From Methylibium sp. NZG (GTDB taxonomy: Bacteria; Pseudomonadota; Gammaproteobacteria; Burkholderiales; Burkholderiaceae_C): a DNA stretch of 64,000 bases. The notes beneath the pieces are model-generated. The model did not search any database, was not told the DNA's origin, and saw only the letters and a list, made by a program, of their open reading frames with translations. Where the stretch lies: assembly GCA_001263235.1 (NCBI GenBank), contig LGRD01000026.1, positions 1 to 64,000 on the forward strand, in the 5' to 3' direction. Below are positions 46,572-55,677 of this stretch, in pieces; within the stretch, counting starts at the first letter, position 1, and each line of letters opens with the position of its first letter. A program made the position numbers and the translations under genes.

Positions 46572-48385
46572 ACACACACTCGTCCCCGCGCCTGAGGCAC
46601 TGGGCCCGCGGTATCGCCGCGCTGTGTGTCGCCTTGATGGCGTCCACTGGCTGCGGCGTGGCAGGCGAAGGCACGGGCGGCGCGCTGGTCAGCGGCCAGA
46701 TCGAAGGCTTCGCAAGCGTGATCGTCGCCGGCCAGCGGTTGGACGACCGCCAAATGCAGGCGCGGATCGAGATCGACCCCGCCGCGCCAGCCCCCCTACC
46801 GACCTCGACCCTGCGCCCGGGCATGGTGGTGCAAGTCGTCACGGCAGGCGACGGGCAACCCGTGCAGTTGATGGTGCGGCCCGAGGTGGCCGGCCCCGTC
46901 GACAACGTCGATCCGGCCTCGGGCGAGTTCACGGTGGTGGGTCAGCGCGTCAAGGTCGATGGGGTCGCGGCCGACCCGACCCTACTGGTCGGGCTGCCCA
47001 ACCTCGCCGACCTGGCGCCTGGCGACCGTGTGGTGGTACACGGCCAGCGCGATGCCACGGGCATGGTGCGCGCGAGCCTGGTGCTGCGCGACAACACGCT
47101 GGCGGGCGTGCGCGTGTCGGGCACCGCCACGCAAATCATGCCGTCGGGCGATGCGCTCTCGCTGCACGGCTTGCGGGTCGACCTGTCTCGGGCGCAGCGC
47201 CTGGGGCCCGTGGCGCGCGAAGGCGATCGACTGACCGTCTTCAGCCCCGTGCCGCCGACCGGCGGCGTGCTCGCGGCGGCGACGCTGGCGATCGATGTGC
47301 CGCCGCTGAGCGAAGCGTCGCACGCCACCGTGGCCGGTCTGGCCCGCGCCACCGACGCGCCGGCCCGCTGGCGAGTCCGCGGCGTCATCGTCGATCTGAG
47401 CGGCCTGCCGCCCGGCGACCAGGCGCGAGTCACCGAGGGCAGGCTGGTGGTGGTGCAAGGTCGCATTGATGGCGCCTCGGTGGTGGCAAACCAGTTGCGT
47501 GTGCTCGACGACACGGCGCCACCGGTGGTGGAGATGGACGCCGACGTCGGCGAGTTCGTCGATGCGCGCCGCTTTACGTTGCGCGGCGTGCCGGTAGACG
47601 CAGGTGCGGCGCGCTTCGACGGGCTGACGGCCGGCAACCTTGCCAACGGCGTGCCGGTCCGCCTGCGTGGGCAGATTGCCGGCGCGGCTGTGGTCGCGAC
47701 AGCTCTGGCTGCGCGCGCGCCGGCCGACGGCTCGACCTTCATTCAAGCCGGTTCGGTGACAGACTGGCAACCTGCTGTGCAAAGGCTGCGCCTGTTTGGC
47801 CTGCCGTTCGACTTCCAGCTCAGCGCCAGCACTGTTTTCGAGGGCGGCACGCTCGCCACCCTGGCCGATGGCCGTGTGGTCGAGCTGCGCGGCAGCCTGG
47901 CGGGCAACACGTTCACCGTGGTCACGCTGGCATTCGCGTCGCCCACCTCGCCTCTGCAGCTGGCCGGCTGGGCGGTCACCGTGGAGCCAGCCCCGGGCGG
48001 CCTGGCGGGTGAGCTGCAAGTCAACGAGGTCGATCTGCTGTGGGATGCGGCGACGGTGTTCATCGGGCCGACCCGCACTGCGGCAGACCTCAGCGAAGGC
48101 CGAGCAGTGCGGGTGCGCGCCGTCCGAGGAGCGGGCATTGCAGCGCCCTTGCGCGCACTCGAGATCGACACGCGCGACACCCTGCCCGGCGTGTTCCGCG
48201 TGCGCGGCACGGTCAGCGAGTTCGAGTCGATCGCCCGCTTTCGCATCGACGGCCAGTGGGTCGATGCCAGCAACGCGGTGTTCGATCCACCCGAGCTGGC
48301 GCGCGCCCTGGCAGGCGCTTACATCGACGTCGAAGGCCGGATCGCAGGGGGCGTGTTGCAGGCCACGCGCGTCAGCGACCCGTGA
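46568..48385 (+). CDS. DUF5666 repeat lipoprotein
   Basis: A 605-residue exported protein. Its signal peptide ends at a lipobox-like MASTGC (Cys about 28). The mature part is a series of about eight beta domains of the DUF5666 kind. Each has a G-x-I/V-x-x-F...F-x-V-x-G-x-x-V pattern (for example SGQIEGFASVIVAGQRLD, VDNVDPASGEFTVVGQRVKVDG and RVRGTVSEFESIARFRIDGQWVDA). These small OB-like barrels are of unknown function. The 3' end overlaps the convergent lipoprotein gene by 14 bases. Confidence 0.8.
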   Translation: MNTHSSPRLRHWARGIAALCVALMASTGCGVAGEGTGGALVSGQIEGFASVIVAGQRLDDRQMQARIEIDPAAPAPLPTSTLRPGMVVQVVTAGDGQPVQLMVRPEVAGPVDNVDPASGEFTVVGQRVKVDGVAADPTLLVGLPNLADLAPGDRVVVHGQRDATGMVRASLVLRDNTLAGVRVSGTATQIMPSGDALSLHGLRVDLSRAQRLGPVAREGDRLTVFSPVPPTGGVLAAATLAIDVPPLSEASHATVAGLARATDAPARWRVRGVIVDLSGLPPGDQARVTEGRLVVVQGRIDGASVVANQLRVLDDTAPPVVEMDADVGEFVDARRFTLRGVPVDAGAARFDGLTAGNLANGVPVRLRGQIAGAAVVATALAARAPADGSTFIQAGSVTDWQPAVQRLRLFGLPFDFQLSASTVFEGGTLATLADGRVVELRGSLAGNTFTVVTLAFASPTSPLQLAGWAVTVEPAPGGLAGELQVNEVDLLWDAATVFIGPTRTAADLSEGRAVRVRAVRGAGIAAPLRALEIDTRDTLPGVFRVRGTVSEFESIARFRIDGQWVDASNAVFDPPELARALAGAYIDVEGRIAGGVLQATRVSDP

Positions 48386-48815
48386 TGGCCTGGGCCGCAG
48401 CCGCCGGCTCGATGCCGGCCTCGGCCCCACCGTACAGCCCCCGCGCGGTGCGACACGCCGGGCCATCCCACGCTTGTGCGCAGGAGCGGCGCACGGTCTG
48501 ACACATCGCCGCGCCGTCGGCGCGCAGCCGGTTGTAGATGGCTGCGTCGATGGCGCCGATGCCGGCGACGAAGATCACGCTGTCGTCGGGCACCGAGGCG
48601 CCGACGGCGTTGCCCATGATCCGGCAGGTCTGGCGCACCATGTCTTCGGCGCATCGGTCGGCAAGGCCGTCGAGCACTTTCGTGTCTGGCGGCGCGACGC
48701 TCTGAGGCGCAGCGGCAGCCGAGGGGGCCGGCGCACGTGCGTTGCAGGCGACGAGCACGCAAAGGGCTGCCGTGGCGGCAGCCCGTCGTGCAATGCAAAT
48801 CGGCGTGATGCCCAT
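48372..48815 (-). CDS. Small cysteine-containing lipoprotein
   Basis: A 147-residue protein with signal AAATAALCVLVAC (lipobox LVAC) and an Ala/Pro linker. The mature domain has five cysteines (CAEDMVRQTCRIMGN, MCQTVRRSCAQAWDGPACRT), consistent with disulfides in the periplasm. The start overlaps the G8-domain gene stop (TGATG), so the pair is probably co-translated. No known family. Confidence 0.7.
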   Translation of the reverse strand: MGITPICIARRAAATAALCVLVACNARAPAPSAAAAPQSVAPPDTKVLDGLADRCAEDMVRQTCRIMGNAVGASVPDDSVIFVAGIGAIDAAIYNRLRADGAAMCQTVRRSCAQAWDGPACRTARGLYGGAEAGIEPAAAAQAITGR

Positions 48816-51433
48816 CAGGGCTGGACGACGACCCAGCGAGACGTCACGTTGACCCACAGACGACGACCGGCCGCGTCGTGGTAGTAAGCCGCCAACGGAC
48901 TGCCTGCCAGTTCGGCGAGGCTTGCGACGGCGCGCAGAGCGTCGGCCGCGCTCGGCGTGGGAACGGCATCGCCGTTCTCGCCCGGATCGCCCCCCGGGTT
49001 GGTGTTGCCCCCCATGCCACCGATACGCGACACCCCCCGTGGCGCCGCGGCCAACGCCACGTTCACCAACGTACGGCCCTGCCCGTTGACGACCATGGCA
49101 TCGCCGCCGGTGTCCCACAGGCGCAGCGCGTAGAAGCCGGAGGTCTGCTCAAGCGCATAGCTCAGGCCAGCCACGCTGTGCAGCACGCTGGTGCTATGCA
49201 TGCCAGCAGAAACACCGGGCGAGGTGCGCGAGTAGCGCAGGCCGTCCGATCGCAGCAGGATCGCGTTGATCTTCTGTCCGAAAGTCGTGCCGGGCGAGAG
49301 TCGGACCTCCAACTCTGCAATGCCGGGTTCGGCTGCGCACCGCAGGTGGCCGCTGTCGCCGCCCGCCACCCGCACGCAGCCCGAGGGCGCCAGCCACGGC
49401 GCGTTCGCATCGACGTAGTAGCCGCGCGGCCGGATCGTGTCGTCGGCGAAGAACATGCGGCTCATGTCACCTCCCAACTCCAGACCTGGGCTCGCGCCAA
49501 TGAACCGGGCGTTGCTGAACCGGTAGGAGGATTGGGCCGGATTGGTGTCCGTCCCGCCGAAGCCGACGAGCCCCGTGTGGTTGGCAAAGGTCGGGTTCTC
49601 GACGATGTTGTCGCTGCCGTACTGGTTGTGCATGGCCTGCTGCTCCTGAGCATTGGGCACCGTGGAGCCGGGAATGCGCCCGACGAAGACGCCGTTGCGA
49701 TAAACCTGCTTGCTGCCAACGCCACGGTTTTGAACGCCCGTCCCGTTTTCAGCCACGACGAAGCGGTCGAACACGAAGGCGTTCGATGACTCTTCGGGCC
49801 AGATTCCGGCCGCGTTGTGGTAGGCCAGCGTGTCGACGATCTGGTCGCGGTGGCCGGCCGGGCGCCCGGCGATGATCATCAGGCCGGCCATGATGTCGAA
49901 GTCGCCTTCGTTCGCCCCCGCCACGCCCATGGCCGCGTGCACGACGTTGTTGCGGAAGTCGAAGTTGCCCGGCCCGGGGGCATCGTAGATGTAGCCGTTG
50001 GACTGACTGCCCGCCGCCGCGTTGTTGAGGATGGCGTTGGCGGCGCCGCGGATCCAGTAGTTGCCGGGCAGCCGATCGTTCTGCGCTGCGAGTGTCGGCT
50101 CGGTGAACATCGGGATGGGTTGGCGGTTGACGAGCGCGAGGTTGCCGTCCAACGTGTTGCCGCTGGTGACTTCGGTCTCGATCACCACGTTGTGGCCGAC
50201 GGTGTTGAACACCACGTTGCCTGCGACCATCAGCCCAGATGTTTCGTGAAGGACGAGCCCGCGCTGGACGCTGTCGCGGATCGTGTTGTTGCGAACGTAG
50301 CAACTGCGGCAGCCAGTGCCCATCACGTGGAAGTGCATCGGGTAGCGGCCGAGTTGGTTGAACTGGCCCATGGCTCGGAACTCGCTGTCGGCGATCTGCA
50401 CCGTGGCGCCGTTCGAGCCGGCCATGAACATCGCGTGGCCGCCGACGCCCGAGCCGGCCGAGGTCGCGTCGCCCTGCACGACGATGTTGCGCGTCAGCAG
50501 ACCGACCTCCGCCCGCACGTCCAGACTCACGTCGCCGACCTGCCGCCGGCTGCCGAAGTGGCGATAGCGCGTCGGCGTCTTGAGCGTCACGACGTTGCCG
50601 GTGACGCTTGCAATCTCGGAGGTCGAGTACTCGTTCTGGTTGAAGCTCGAGGTCGCGATGACGATTCGGTCGCCCGCGCGCCAGCCCGGCGCTTCGGCCA
50701 CGCGGATTTGCGTGGCGCCGGCCGCGACATCGCCGCCGTCGAGCTTGGCCCAGCTCTTTGCCACGGGCCTGCCATGGAGTTCGAGGGTACCGCCCATCAC
50801 GGCGAGCACCTTGTTGCCGAAGCCCGGCGTACCAGGGTTGTCTGCCACGGTCGATCCGGTCAGCGTGACGGTGGCATTGCGCAGATAGGGCTGGGTTGCC
50901 GAGCCGATCTGCAGCCGCCCCCCGTTGACATAGACGTAGTCGGAGGTGATCGCGATGTCGTTGTCGCCAGCCACCAGCGTGCCCTGGATCTGCAGGCCGC
51001 GCAGCGGTGGGGTGGCGCCATCGAGGACGACCGTTTTGCCCGCCGGGATCACGACCACCGCGTTGGCCGGTGGCACCGTGCCACCCCAGGTGGCCGGGTC
51101 CGACCAGCGCGTTCCGGCACCCACGGCCGGCAGCGTCGCTGCGATCGGCGCGGGCGGCGGCGAACCGACGGGGGGAATTGCGGGTGGAGCAGGTGCCGGT
51201 GCCGGTGCCGGTGCCGGTGCAGGCACGGGTGCCGGTGCAGGCACGGGTGCGGGTGCGGGTGCGGGTGCGGGTGCGGGCGCTGGTGCGGGCGCCGGTGCGG
51301 GACGGGGGGCCCCGGTTGGGCTCGGGTCTGCGGTTCCGTTGCCTTGGACAGCCTCCGTATCGCTGCCTCCACACGCGCTCAAGAGCGCCGCGGAGAGACA
51401 AGCTGACAAGATGAGTGTGGTTCGGGATTTCAT
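48815..51433 (-). CDS. G8-domain beta-helix lipoprotein (CEMIP/PKHD1L1-like)
   Basis: An 872-residue surface or periplasmic lipoprotein. GGAG precedes the ATG at 51433. The signal ends LLSAC (Cys21). An Ala-Pro/Val-Pro linker (about 40-90) leads to a G8 domain (about 100-215), with RWSDPATWGGTVPPANAVVVIPAGKTVVLDG and LQIQGTLVAGD as key parts. A right-handed parallel beta-helix follows (MHFHVMGTGCRSCYVRNNTIRDSVQRGLVLHETSG and many NNxV/GN-V turns). The family includes the eukaryotic hyaluronan-related CEMIP/TMEM2 proteins; a polysaccharide ligand or substrate is plausible but unproven. Confidence 0.85.
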   Translation of the reverse strand: MKSRTTLILSACLSAALLSACGGSDTEAVQGNGTADPSPTGAPRPAPAPAPAPAPAPAPAPAPVPAPAPVPAPAPAPAPAPAPPAIPPVGSPPPAPIAATLPAVGAGTRWSDPATWGGTVPPANAVVVIPAGKTVVLDGATPPLRGLQIQGTLVAGDNDIAITSDYVYVNGGRLQIGSATQPYLRNATVTLTGSTVADNPGTPGFGNKVLAVMGGTLELHGRPVAKSWAKLDGGDVAAGATQIRVAEAPGWRAGDRIVIATSSFNQNEYSTSEIASVTGNVVTLKTPTRYRHFGSRRQVGDVSLDVRAEVGLLTRNIVVQGDATSAGSGVGGHAMFMAGSNGATVQIADSEFRAMGQFNQLGRYPMHFHVMGTGCRSCYVRNNTIRDSVQRGLVLHETSGLMVAGNVVFNTVGHNVVIETEVTSGNTLDGNLALVNRQPIPMFTEPTLAAQNDRLPGNYWIRGAANAILNNAAAGSQSNGYIYDAPGPGNFDFRNNVVHAAMGVAGANEGDFDIMAGLMIIAGRPAGHRDQIVDTLAYHNAAGIWPEESSNAFVFDRFVVAENGTGVQNRGVGSKQVYRNGVFVGRIPGSTVPNAQEQQAMHNQYGSDNIVENPTFANHTGLVGFGGTDTNPAQSSYRFSNARFIGASPGLELGGDMSRMFFADDTIRPRGYYVDANAPWLAPSGCVRVAGGDSGHLRCAAEPGIAELEVRLSPGTTFGQKINAILLRSDGLRYSRTSPGVSAGMHSTSVLHSVAGLSYALEQTSGFYALRLWDTGGDAMVVNGQGRTLVNVALAAAPRGVSRIGGMGGNTNPGGDPGENGDAVPTPSAADALRAVASLAELAGSPLAAYYHDAAGRRLWVNVTSRWVVVQP
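51191..51302. repeat. Hexanucleotide array encoding Ala-Pro/Val-Pro linker
   Basis: Runs of GGTGCC, GGCACG and GGTGCG hexamers lie in the 5' part of the G8 gene. They give the Ala-Pro linker after the lipobox and are independent in sequence from the GCTCCT array at 5644-5727. Confidence 0.85.
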
Positions 51434-51477
51434 GACAGCTCCAAGGTTTGAACGAAGTGAGTCGCAGCAGCGACAGA

Positions 51478-51492
51478 CGTGTAAATTACACG
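51478..51492. promoter_or_regulatory. 15-bp palindrome, candidate operator
   Basis: CGTGTAA-A-TTACACG is a perfect palindrome with a single central base, 45 bp upstream of the G8 gene start. It lies in a local AT-rich patch. It looks like a dimeric repressor site, but the factor is unknown. Confidence 0.5.
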
Positions 51493-51720
51493 CCAACTTC
51501 AAGACAAACCGGTTGCCCGTTGGGTAAGGCTTCACCGGCATATGCAACGAACTGTGATCGCCGCCGTCAGTTGCGGCGGGTAGACGCCTCCCGATCAGGC
51601 GGCGCGCGCAGCAGCAAGTCCACCGCAGGCCTCGGCGCGGGGTGTTCCGCTTGCGGTGAGAGCGTGCGCAGGACCGACGCAGGCCAATCGAGGGGCGTCA
51701 GCGCTGCTGAATACGGCCAC

Positions 51721-53430
51721 TCACGCCAGGGCCGGGAACAACATCCGCTCGAAGCTGCAGGCAACGGGTCGCCGCTCCGGGGAGTCGTGAGGGGGGTGGT
51801 CAGAGGAGTCGTCAGCCCCGACCTTCGCAGCTTGCAGCAGCACCTGCAAGGCGCTGGCCTGCAGGCTCGGGTGCTCGTCGCTCCCACGGCTGCATATCTC
51901 GACCGCGAGATCATGCAACTGCCGCGCCGACTTCTGCATCCGACGGCGAAAACCGTCTTCGTCCAACGTGTCGGTCAGGCTGCGGTTCAGCTCGGCAAAC
52001 CACGGCAAGGCCGCCTGGTCGAGCATCACCGCGGGGTTGCGCTTCTTGCTGACGAGCGACCAGGCACGCAGGAAGTCTTGCACCGCGAGGTTGAGCTTCT
52101 GGCAATGCGCGAGTTCGTCTTTCAGCTTCGACATCGACGACAGGTCGGCCAGACGGTCGTGGAAGAACATCTGCGACAGCACGCCCCAGTAGTAGGTGTA
52201 GTCCCAGATCACCTTGACCGGCAGCACCTCGGGGTCGGCAAAGATCGGGTACTGGCCGGTGTAGAGCGCGAGCGTGCTGTCGTAGAACGAATGGAACACC
52301 TGGTCGTAGATCTGCGCGTGCGCGCCGAGCGGCTGGCCGGCGCGGTCGCGCGCGATCAGCTCGCAGATGTAGGTGTTGCCGATGGCGATGAAGTCGCTGC
52401 CGGGCGAATAGAACGGGTCGAGGAACAGGCCCGCCTCGCCGGTGAGCGCCCAGCGGTCGGCCGAGAACACCTGCTTGCAGCCGTACGAGAAGCGCTTGAA
52501 GAACGCGAAGTCCTGCAGCAGGTGGCGTTTGCCGTCGAGCTCGTCGAACAGGCGCGGCTGGTAGGTGCGCAGCCACTCCATCGCCTTGTCGAAGGTGTTG
52601 TAGGTGTCCAGCGGGTGGATGCTCGGGTCGGCCACGATGCCCACCGAGTGCGAGCCCGACGCGAGCGGGATGAGCCACACCCAGTAGCCCGCGCCGACGA
52701 GGTGGTTGGTCGAGCGCCAGCGCTCGGGCGGCGTGCAGCGGGCGCGCCACGCGGGGTTGTCGGTCCAGTCGTCGATGGCAATGCGGTCTTTGATGCGGAA
52801 CCAGACCGCGTCGCACGCATGCGCGTTGGTCTGCGCCAGGCCGAGCTTGCGCTTGATCAGGCCGGCGCGGCCGCAAGCGTCGATGAGCCAGGTGGCGGTG
52901 GCGCCCTGCACGTCCCCGTCGCGCTGCCAGGTGATGCGGTGCGGGCCGGCGCTGCCAGTGCCAGTGCCAGCGCCAGCGCCAGCGAGGTGAATTTCCTTCA
53001 CCACCGCGCCGTCGATGAAGGTCACGCCCTGGGCCCGGGCTTCTTCGGCAAGGTAGTTCTCGAAGATGCCGCGGTCGATCTGGTAGCTCGGCACCGGCAG
53101 CACCTTGCTGGCGCCGAGTTCGGTCACCTGGTCGATGTCGCGCCGGCCCTCGCTGAAGAAGAAGCGGAAGCCGAACTTCTTCAGTTGCTGTTGCTGCAAG
53201 TGCGGCTTGAGGCCTAGCACGGTGTCGAAGTAATGCGCGCCGATCTCGACGCTGGACTCGCCGACCTTGTGCGCCGCAATCGGCACCGGGTGCGGCCTGC
53301 GCTCGACCACCTGCACGTCGATGCCGGCAAAGCGCTTCTTCAGCTGCAGGGCCAGCGTCAAGCCGGCCAGGCCGCCGCCCATGATGACCACGTAGTGGTG
53401 ATGCTCGGTGGAAGACAGTGGCATGTTCAC
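51721..53430 (-). CDS. Flavin-dependent halogenase-like oxidoreductase
   Basis: A 569-residue FAD protein. The nucleotide site is VVIMGGGLAGLTLALQLKKRF (about 14-34). HKVGESSVEIGAHYFDTVLGL (about 54-74) is typical of the halogenase branch, and YWVWLIPL (about 247-254) contains the WxWxIP hallmark of flavin-dependent halogenases. DPFYSPGSDFIAIGN follows. The start is GTG at 53430, overlapping the preceding stop (GTGA); an ATG at 53424 is also possible. It follows two ketosynthase-type genes, suggesting a halogenated polyketide or polyene product, which is inference. Confidence 0.8.
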   Translation of the reverse strand: MNMPLSSTEHHHYVVIMGGGLAGLTLALQLKKRFAGIDVQVVERRPHPVPIAAHKVGESSVEIGAHYFDTVLGLKPHLQQQQLKKFGFRFFFSEGRRDIDQVTELGASKVLPVPSYQIDRGIFENYLAEEARAQGVTFIDGAVVKEIHLAGAGAGTGTGSAGPHRITWQRDGDVQGATATWLIDACGRAGLIKRKLGLAQTNAHACDAVWFRIKDRIAIDDWTDNPAWRARCTPPERWRSTNHLVGAGYWVWLIPLASGSHSVGIVADPSIHPLDTYNTFDKAMEWLRTYQPRLFDELDGKRHLLQDFAFFKRFSYGCKQVFSADRWALTGEAGLFLDPFYSPGSDFIAIGNTYICELIARDRAGQPLGAHAQIYDQVFHSFYDSTLALYTGQYPIFADPEVLPVKVIWDYTYYWGVLSQMFFHDRLADLSSMSKLKDELAHCQKLNLAVQDFLRAWSLVSKKRNPAVMLDQAALPWFAELNRSLTDTLDEDGFRRRMQKSARQLHDLAVEICSRGSDEHPSLQASALQVLLQAAKVGADDSSDHPPHDSPERRPVACSFERMLFPALA

Positions 53431-54227
53431 AGTGGCATGACCTCGACGTTGAGCGACAAGTGGGCAGACAGCGGCATCGACAGGGTCTCCTTCCGGCGGT
53501 GTGCGAGCGATTCGAGCAGGGGCAGCGCATCGGCCATCGCATTGTCGGCCAATGCCCGGGCGGCGGCCGACCGCAACGGGCAGGCGATGGCGGGGCCGGG
53601 CTGCAGGCGCCAGTCAACCGCCGCCACGCTGCGCCCGCTGCGCCGCGGCGCCAGCACGAGCGCAGTGGCGAGCAACCCGCGGCTGCGCGTGACGGACTGG
53701 AGCGCGCCGCGCGCTTCGATGTCGTAGGCCACCAGCAGCACCGGCACGTCGTCGGCCGCGCACTGCGTGGCCGCCTCCAGCAAACCGGCGGCGAAGCTGC
53801 GTTCGAAGGCCGTGAGTGCGGTGCTGGCCCGCATGCAACCGGTGGCCATCGTCCAGTAGCCGGCCGCCGCGTTGTGCACAGAGTTGTGAAAGCGCGTCGG
53901 CGACATCAGCGCAGGTGCTTCGGCGAGCGTCTTGCACATGTCGTCGGTGATCGCCAGGTCGCCGTGCGCCGACACGAACACGCTGGGCAGTTGACAGGCA
54001 AGCAGCCCGGCGTGCGCCACGGCGCAGCTGGCCACTTCAAGCGCGAGCACCACGGTGTCGGGTGCGCGTCGGCGCTGGATGGGGGCGAGCAACTCTGGCG
54101 CCGGCCGCGCCTGCGCCGCCGAAGTCGCGCCGCCTTCGCCTCGAAAGGCTGCGGCTGCGATGTCCCAGCCCGGCAAACCGGGCGCCCAGAACGACACCGC
54201 TTCGATGAACAGCGTGGGCGTGTTCAT
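53427..54227 (-). CDS. Ketosynthase chain-length-factor-like protein
   Basis: A 266-residue protein of the truncated beta-ketoacyl-synthase type found in aryl-polyene clusters (chain-length factor). Landmarks are FIEAVSFWAPGLPGWD at the N-terminus, FVSAHGDLAITDDMCKTL and PTRFHNSVHNAAAGYWTMATGC (about 130-150). It lacks the complete Cys-His-His triad and would act as the partner subunit of the full ketosynthase upstream. There are only five bases between the two genes. Confidence 0.8.
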   Translation of the reverse strand: MNTPTLFIEAVSFWAPGLPGWDIAAAAFRGEGGATSAAQARPAPELLAPIQRRRAPDTVVLALEVASCAVAHAGLLACQLPSVFVSAHGDLAITDDMCKTLAEAPALMSPTRFHNSVHNAAAGYWTMATGCMRASTALTAFERSFAAGLLEAATQCAADDVPVLLVAYDIEARGALQSVTRSRGLLATALVLAPRRSGRSVAAVDWRLQPGPAIACPLRSAAARALADNAMADALPLLESLAHRRKETLSMPLSAHLSLNVEVMPL

Positions 54228-54232
54228 GCCGA

Positions 54233-55459
54233 TCAGGCGCGGGCCGCGCGCGCGACGGGTGCCGACGCACCGCGCCCGAACACCAGCACGCAGTTGTTGC
54301 CGCCGAAGCCGAACGAGTTGCTCAGCACGTGGCGCACCGTGCCACGCGCGTTGGGCAGGCGGACTTGCGGGCCGCACACCGGGTCGAGCGCCGCGGTGTT
54401 GGCAGTGCCCGGCATCAAGCCGGTCTCGATGGCGAGCAGGCTCACCGCCGCCTCCAGCATGCCGGCAGCGCCGAGCGCATGGCCGGCGATGCCCTTGGTG
54501 GAACTGGCGTGCGTGCGCGCGCCGAAGCGCCGCGCCACCAGCGCCGCCTCGACTTCGTCGTTCTTGGCGCTGGCCGTGCCGTGCAGGTTGATGTAATCGA
54601 TCGCGTCGGTGTCGAGCCCAGCACGCGCCAGCGCGTCGTCGAGCGCGCGCTCGGCGCCCTCGCCTTCGGGGTGCGGAGCCGACATGTGGTGCGCGTCGCT
54701 CGCCTCGCCGTAGCCGCACAGTTGCAGTGCACCGCTGTTGCCGCTGGCGCGCTCCAGCAGCGCAAAGCCCGCCGCCTCGCCCAGGCTGATGCCGTCGCGC
54801 CGCGCATCGAACGGCCGGCAAGCCAGTGGCGCCAGCAGCGACAGCGCATTGAAGCCGAACAGCACGCTGCCGCACAGGCTGTCCACGCCGCCCACCACGG
54901 CCGCATCGACCAGCCCCAGCCGCAGCATGCGCTCAGCCTGCGCGAACGCCTTGGCGCTGGACGAGCAGGCGGTGGAGACCGTCACGCACGGTCCCTCCAG
55001 CCGCAGCGCCTCGTGCACGAACAGGCCCAGCGAATGCGGCGTGTTGACCTCGGGGCTGCGCAGGCCAGCGGGAAATCGACCGTCCGCGCCGAGCTGCCGG
55101 TAGGCGCTCTCGGTGGCGCCCACGCTCGATGTAGACGTGCCCAGCACCAGCGCCACACGCGCCGCACCGTAGCGCTCACGCGCAGCCAGTGCCGCGCCGA
55201 AGAAACCGTCGGCCATCAACCCCAACCAGGCCAGCCGGTGGTTGCGGCACTCCCAGTGCGACAGTGGCTCGGGCAACGGAGAAGATTCGATGTGCGCGAC
55301 CCGCCCGATCCACGTGGCCAGGGGCTGGTGGGTGAAGTCGTTGGGGCGCAGCGCGGTGGCCTGGGCGGCCAGCGCGTCGAGCAGTGCGGCCTTGCCGACA
55401 CCGGCGGCTGAGGTGGCTGTGTACGCGCTGATCTGGATCGGGGCGATGAGCGAGGGCAC
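54233..55459 (-). CDS. Beta-ketoacyl-ACP synthase (FabF/B-like)
   Basis: A 408-residue ketosynthase if started at GTG 55459 (MPSLIAPIQISAYTATSAAG), which matches the family's usual N-terminus. The frame extends to an ATG at 55585, but that part is not ketosynthase-like. The active-site Cys lies in VSTACSSSAKAFAQAERM (about residue 164), the first His in INLHGTASAKND and the second in STKGIAGHALGAAGMLEA. The C-terminus SNSFGFGGNNCVLVFGR is intact. It probably initiates or elongates a polyene or polyketide chain with the next gene. Confidence 0.88.
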   Translation of the reverse strand: MPSLIAPIQISAYTATSAAGVGKAALLDALAAQATALRPNDFTHQPLATWIGRVAHIESSPLPEPLSHWECRNHRLAWLGLMADGFFGAALAARERYGAARVALVLGTSTSSVGATESAYRQLGADGRFPAGLRSPEVNTPHSLGLFVHEALRLEGPCVTVSTACSSSAKAFAQAERMLRLGLVDAAVVGGVDSLCGSVLFGFNALSLLAPLACRPFDARRDGISLGEAAGFALLERASGNSGALQLCGYGEASDAHHMSAPHPEGEGAERALDDALARAGLDTDAIDYINLHGTASAKNDEVEAALVARRFGARTHASSTKGIAGHALGAAGMLEAAVSLLAIETGLMPGTANTAALDPVCGPQVRLPNARGTVRHVLSNSFGFGGNNCVLVFGRGASAPVARAARA

Positions 55460-55677
55460 GGCGAGCGTCCAGCAGAACCAAGGCGAGATGGCAGGAGAAC
55501 CAGAAACAGGTACAACGTCGGCAGCGGCTGGAGCACATCGCAGCCGCATCAGGGCGGAGAAGAAGCCGCCAGCCACTCCACGCACAGCACGCGATTATAG
55601 AAACCGGGGTCGGGCGCGCAGCGGCGCCGGGCAAAGCCCCTCGGCTGCGTCAGCCCCGCGGGGTTCAGGTCGCAGGC

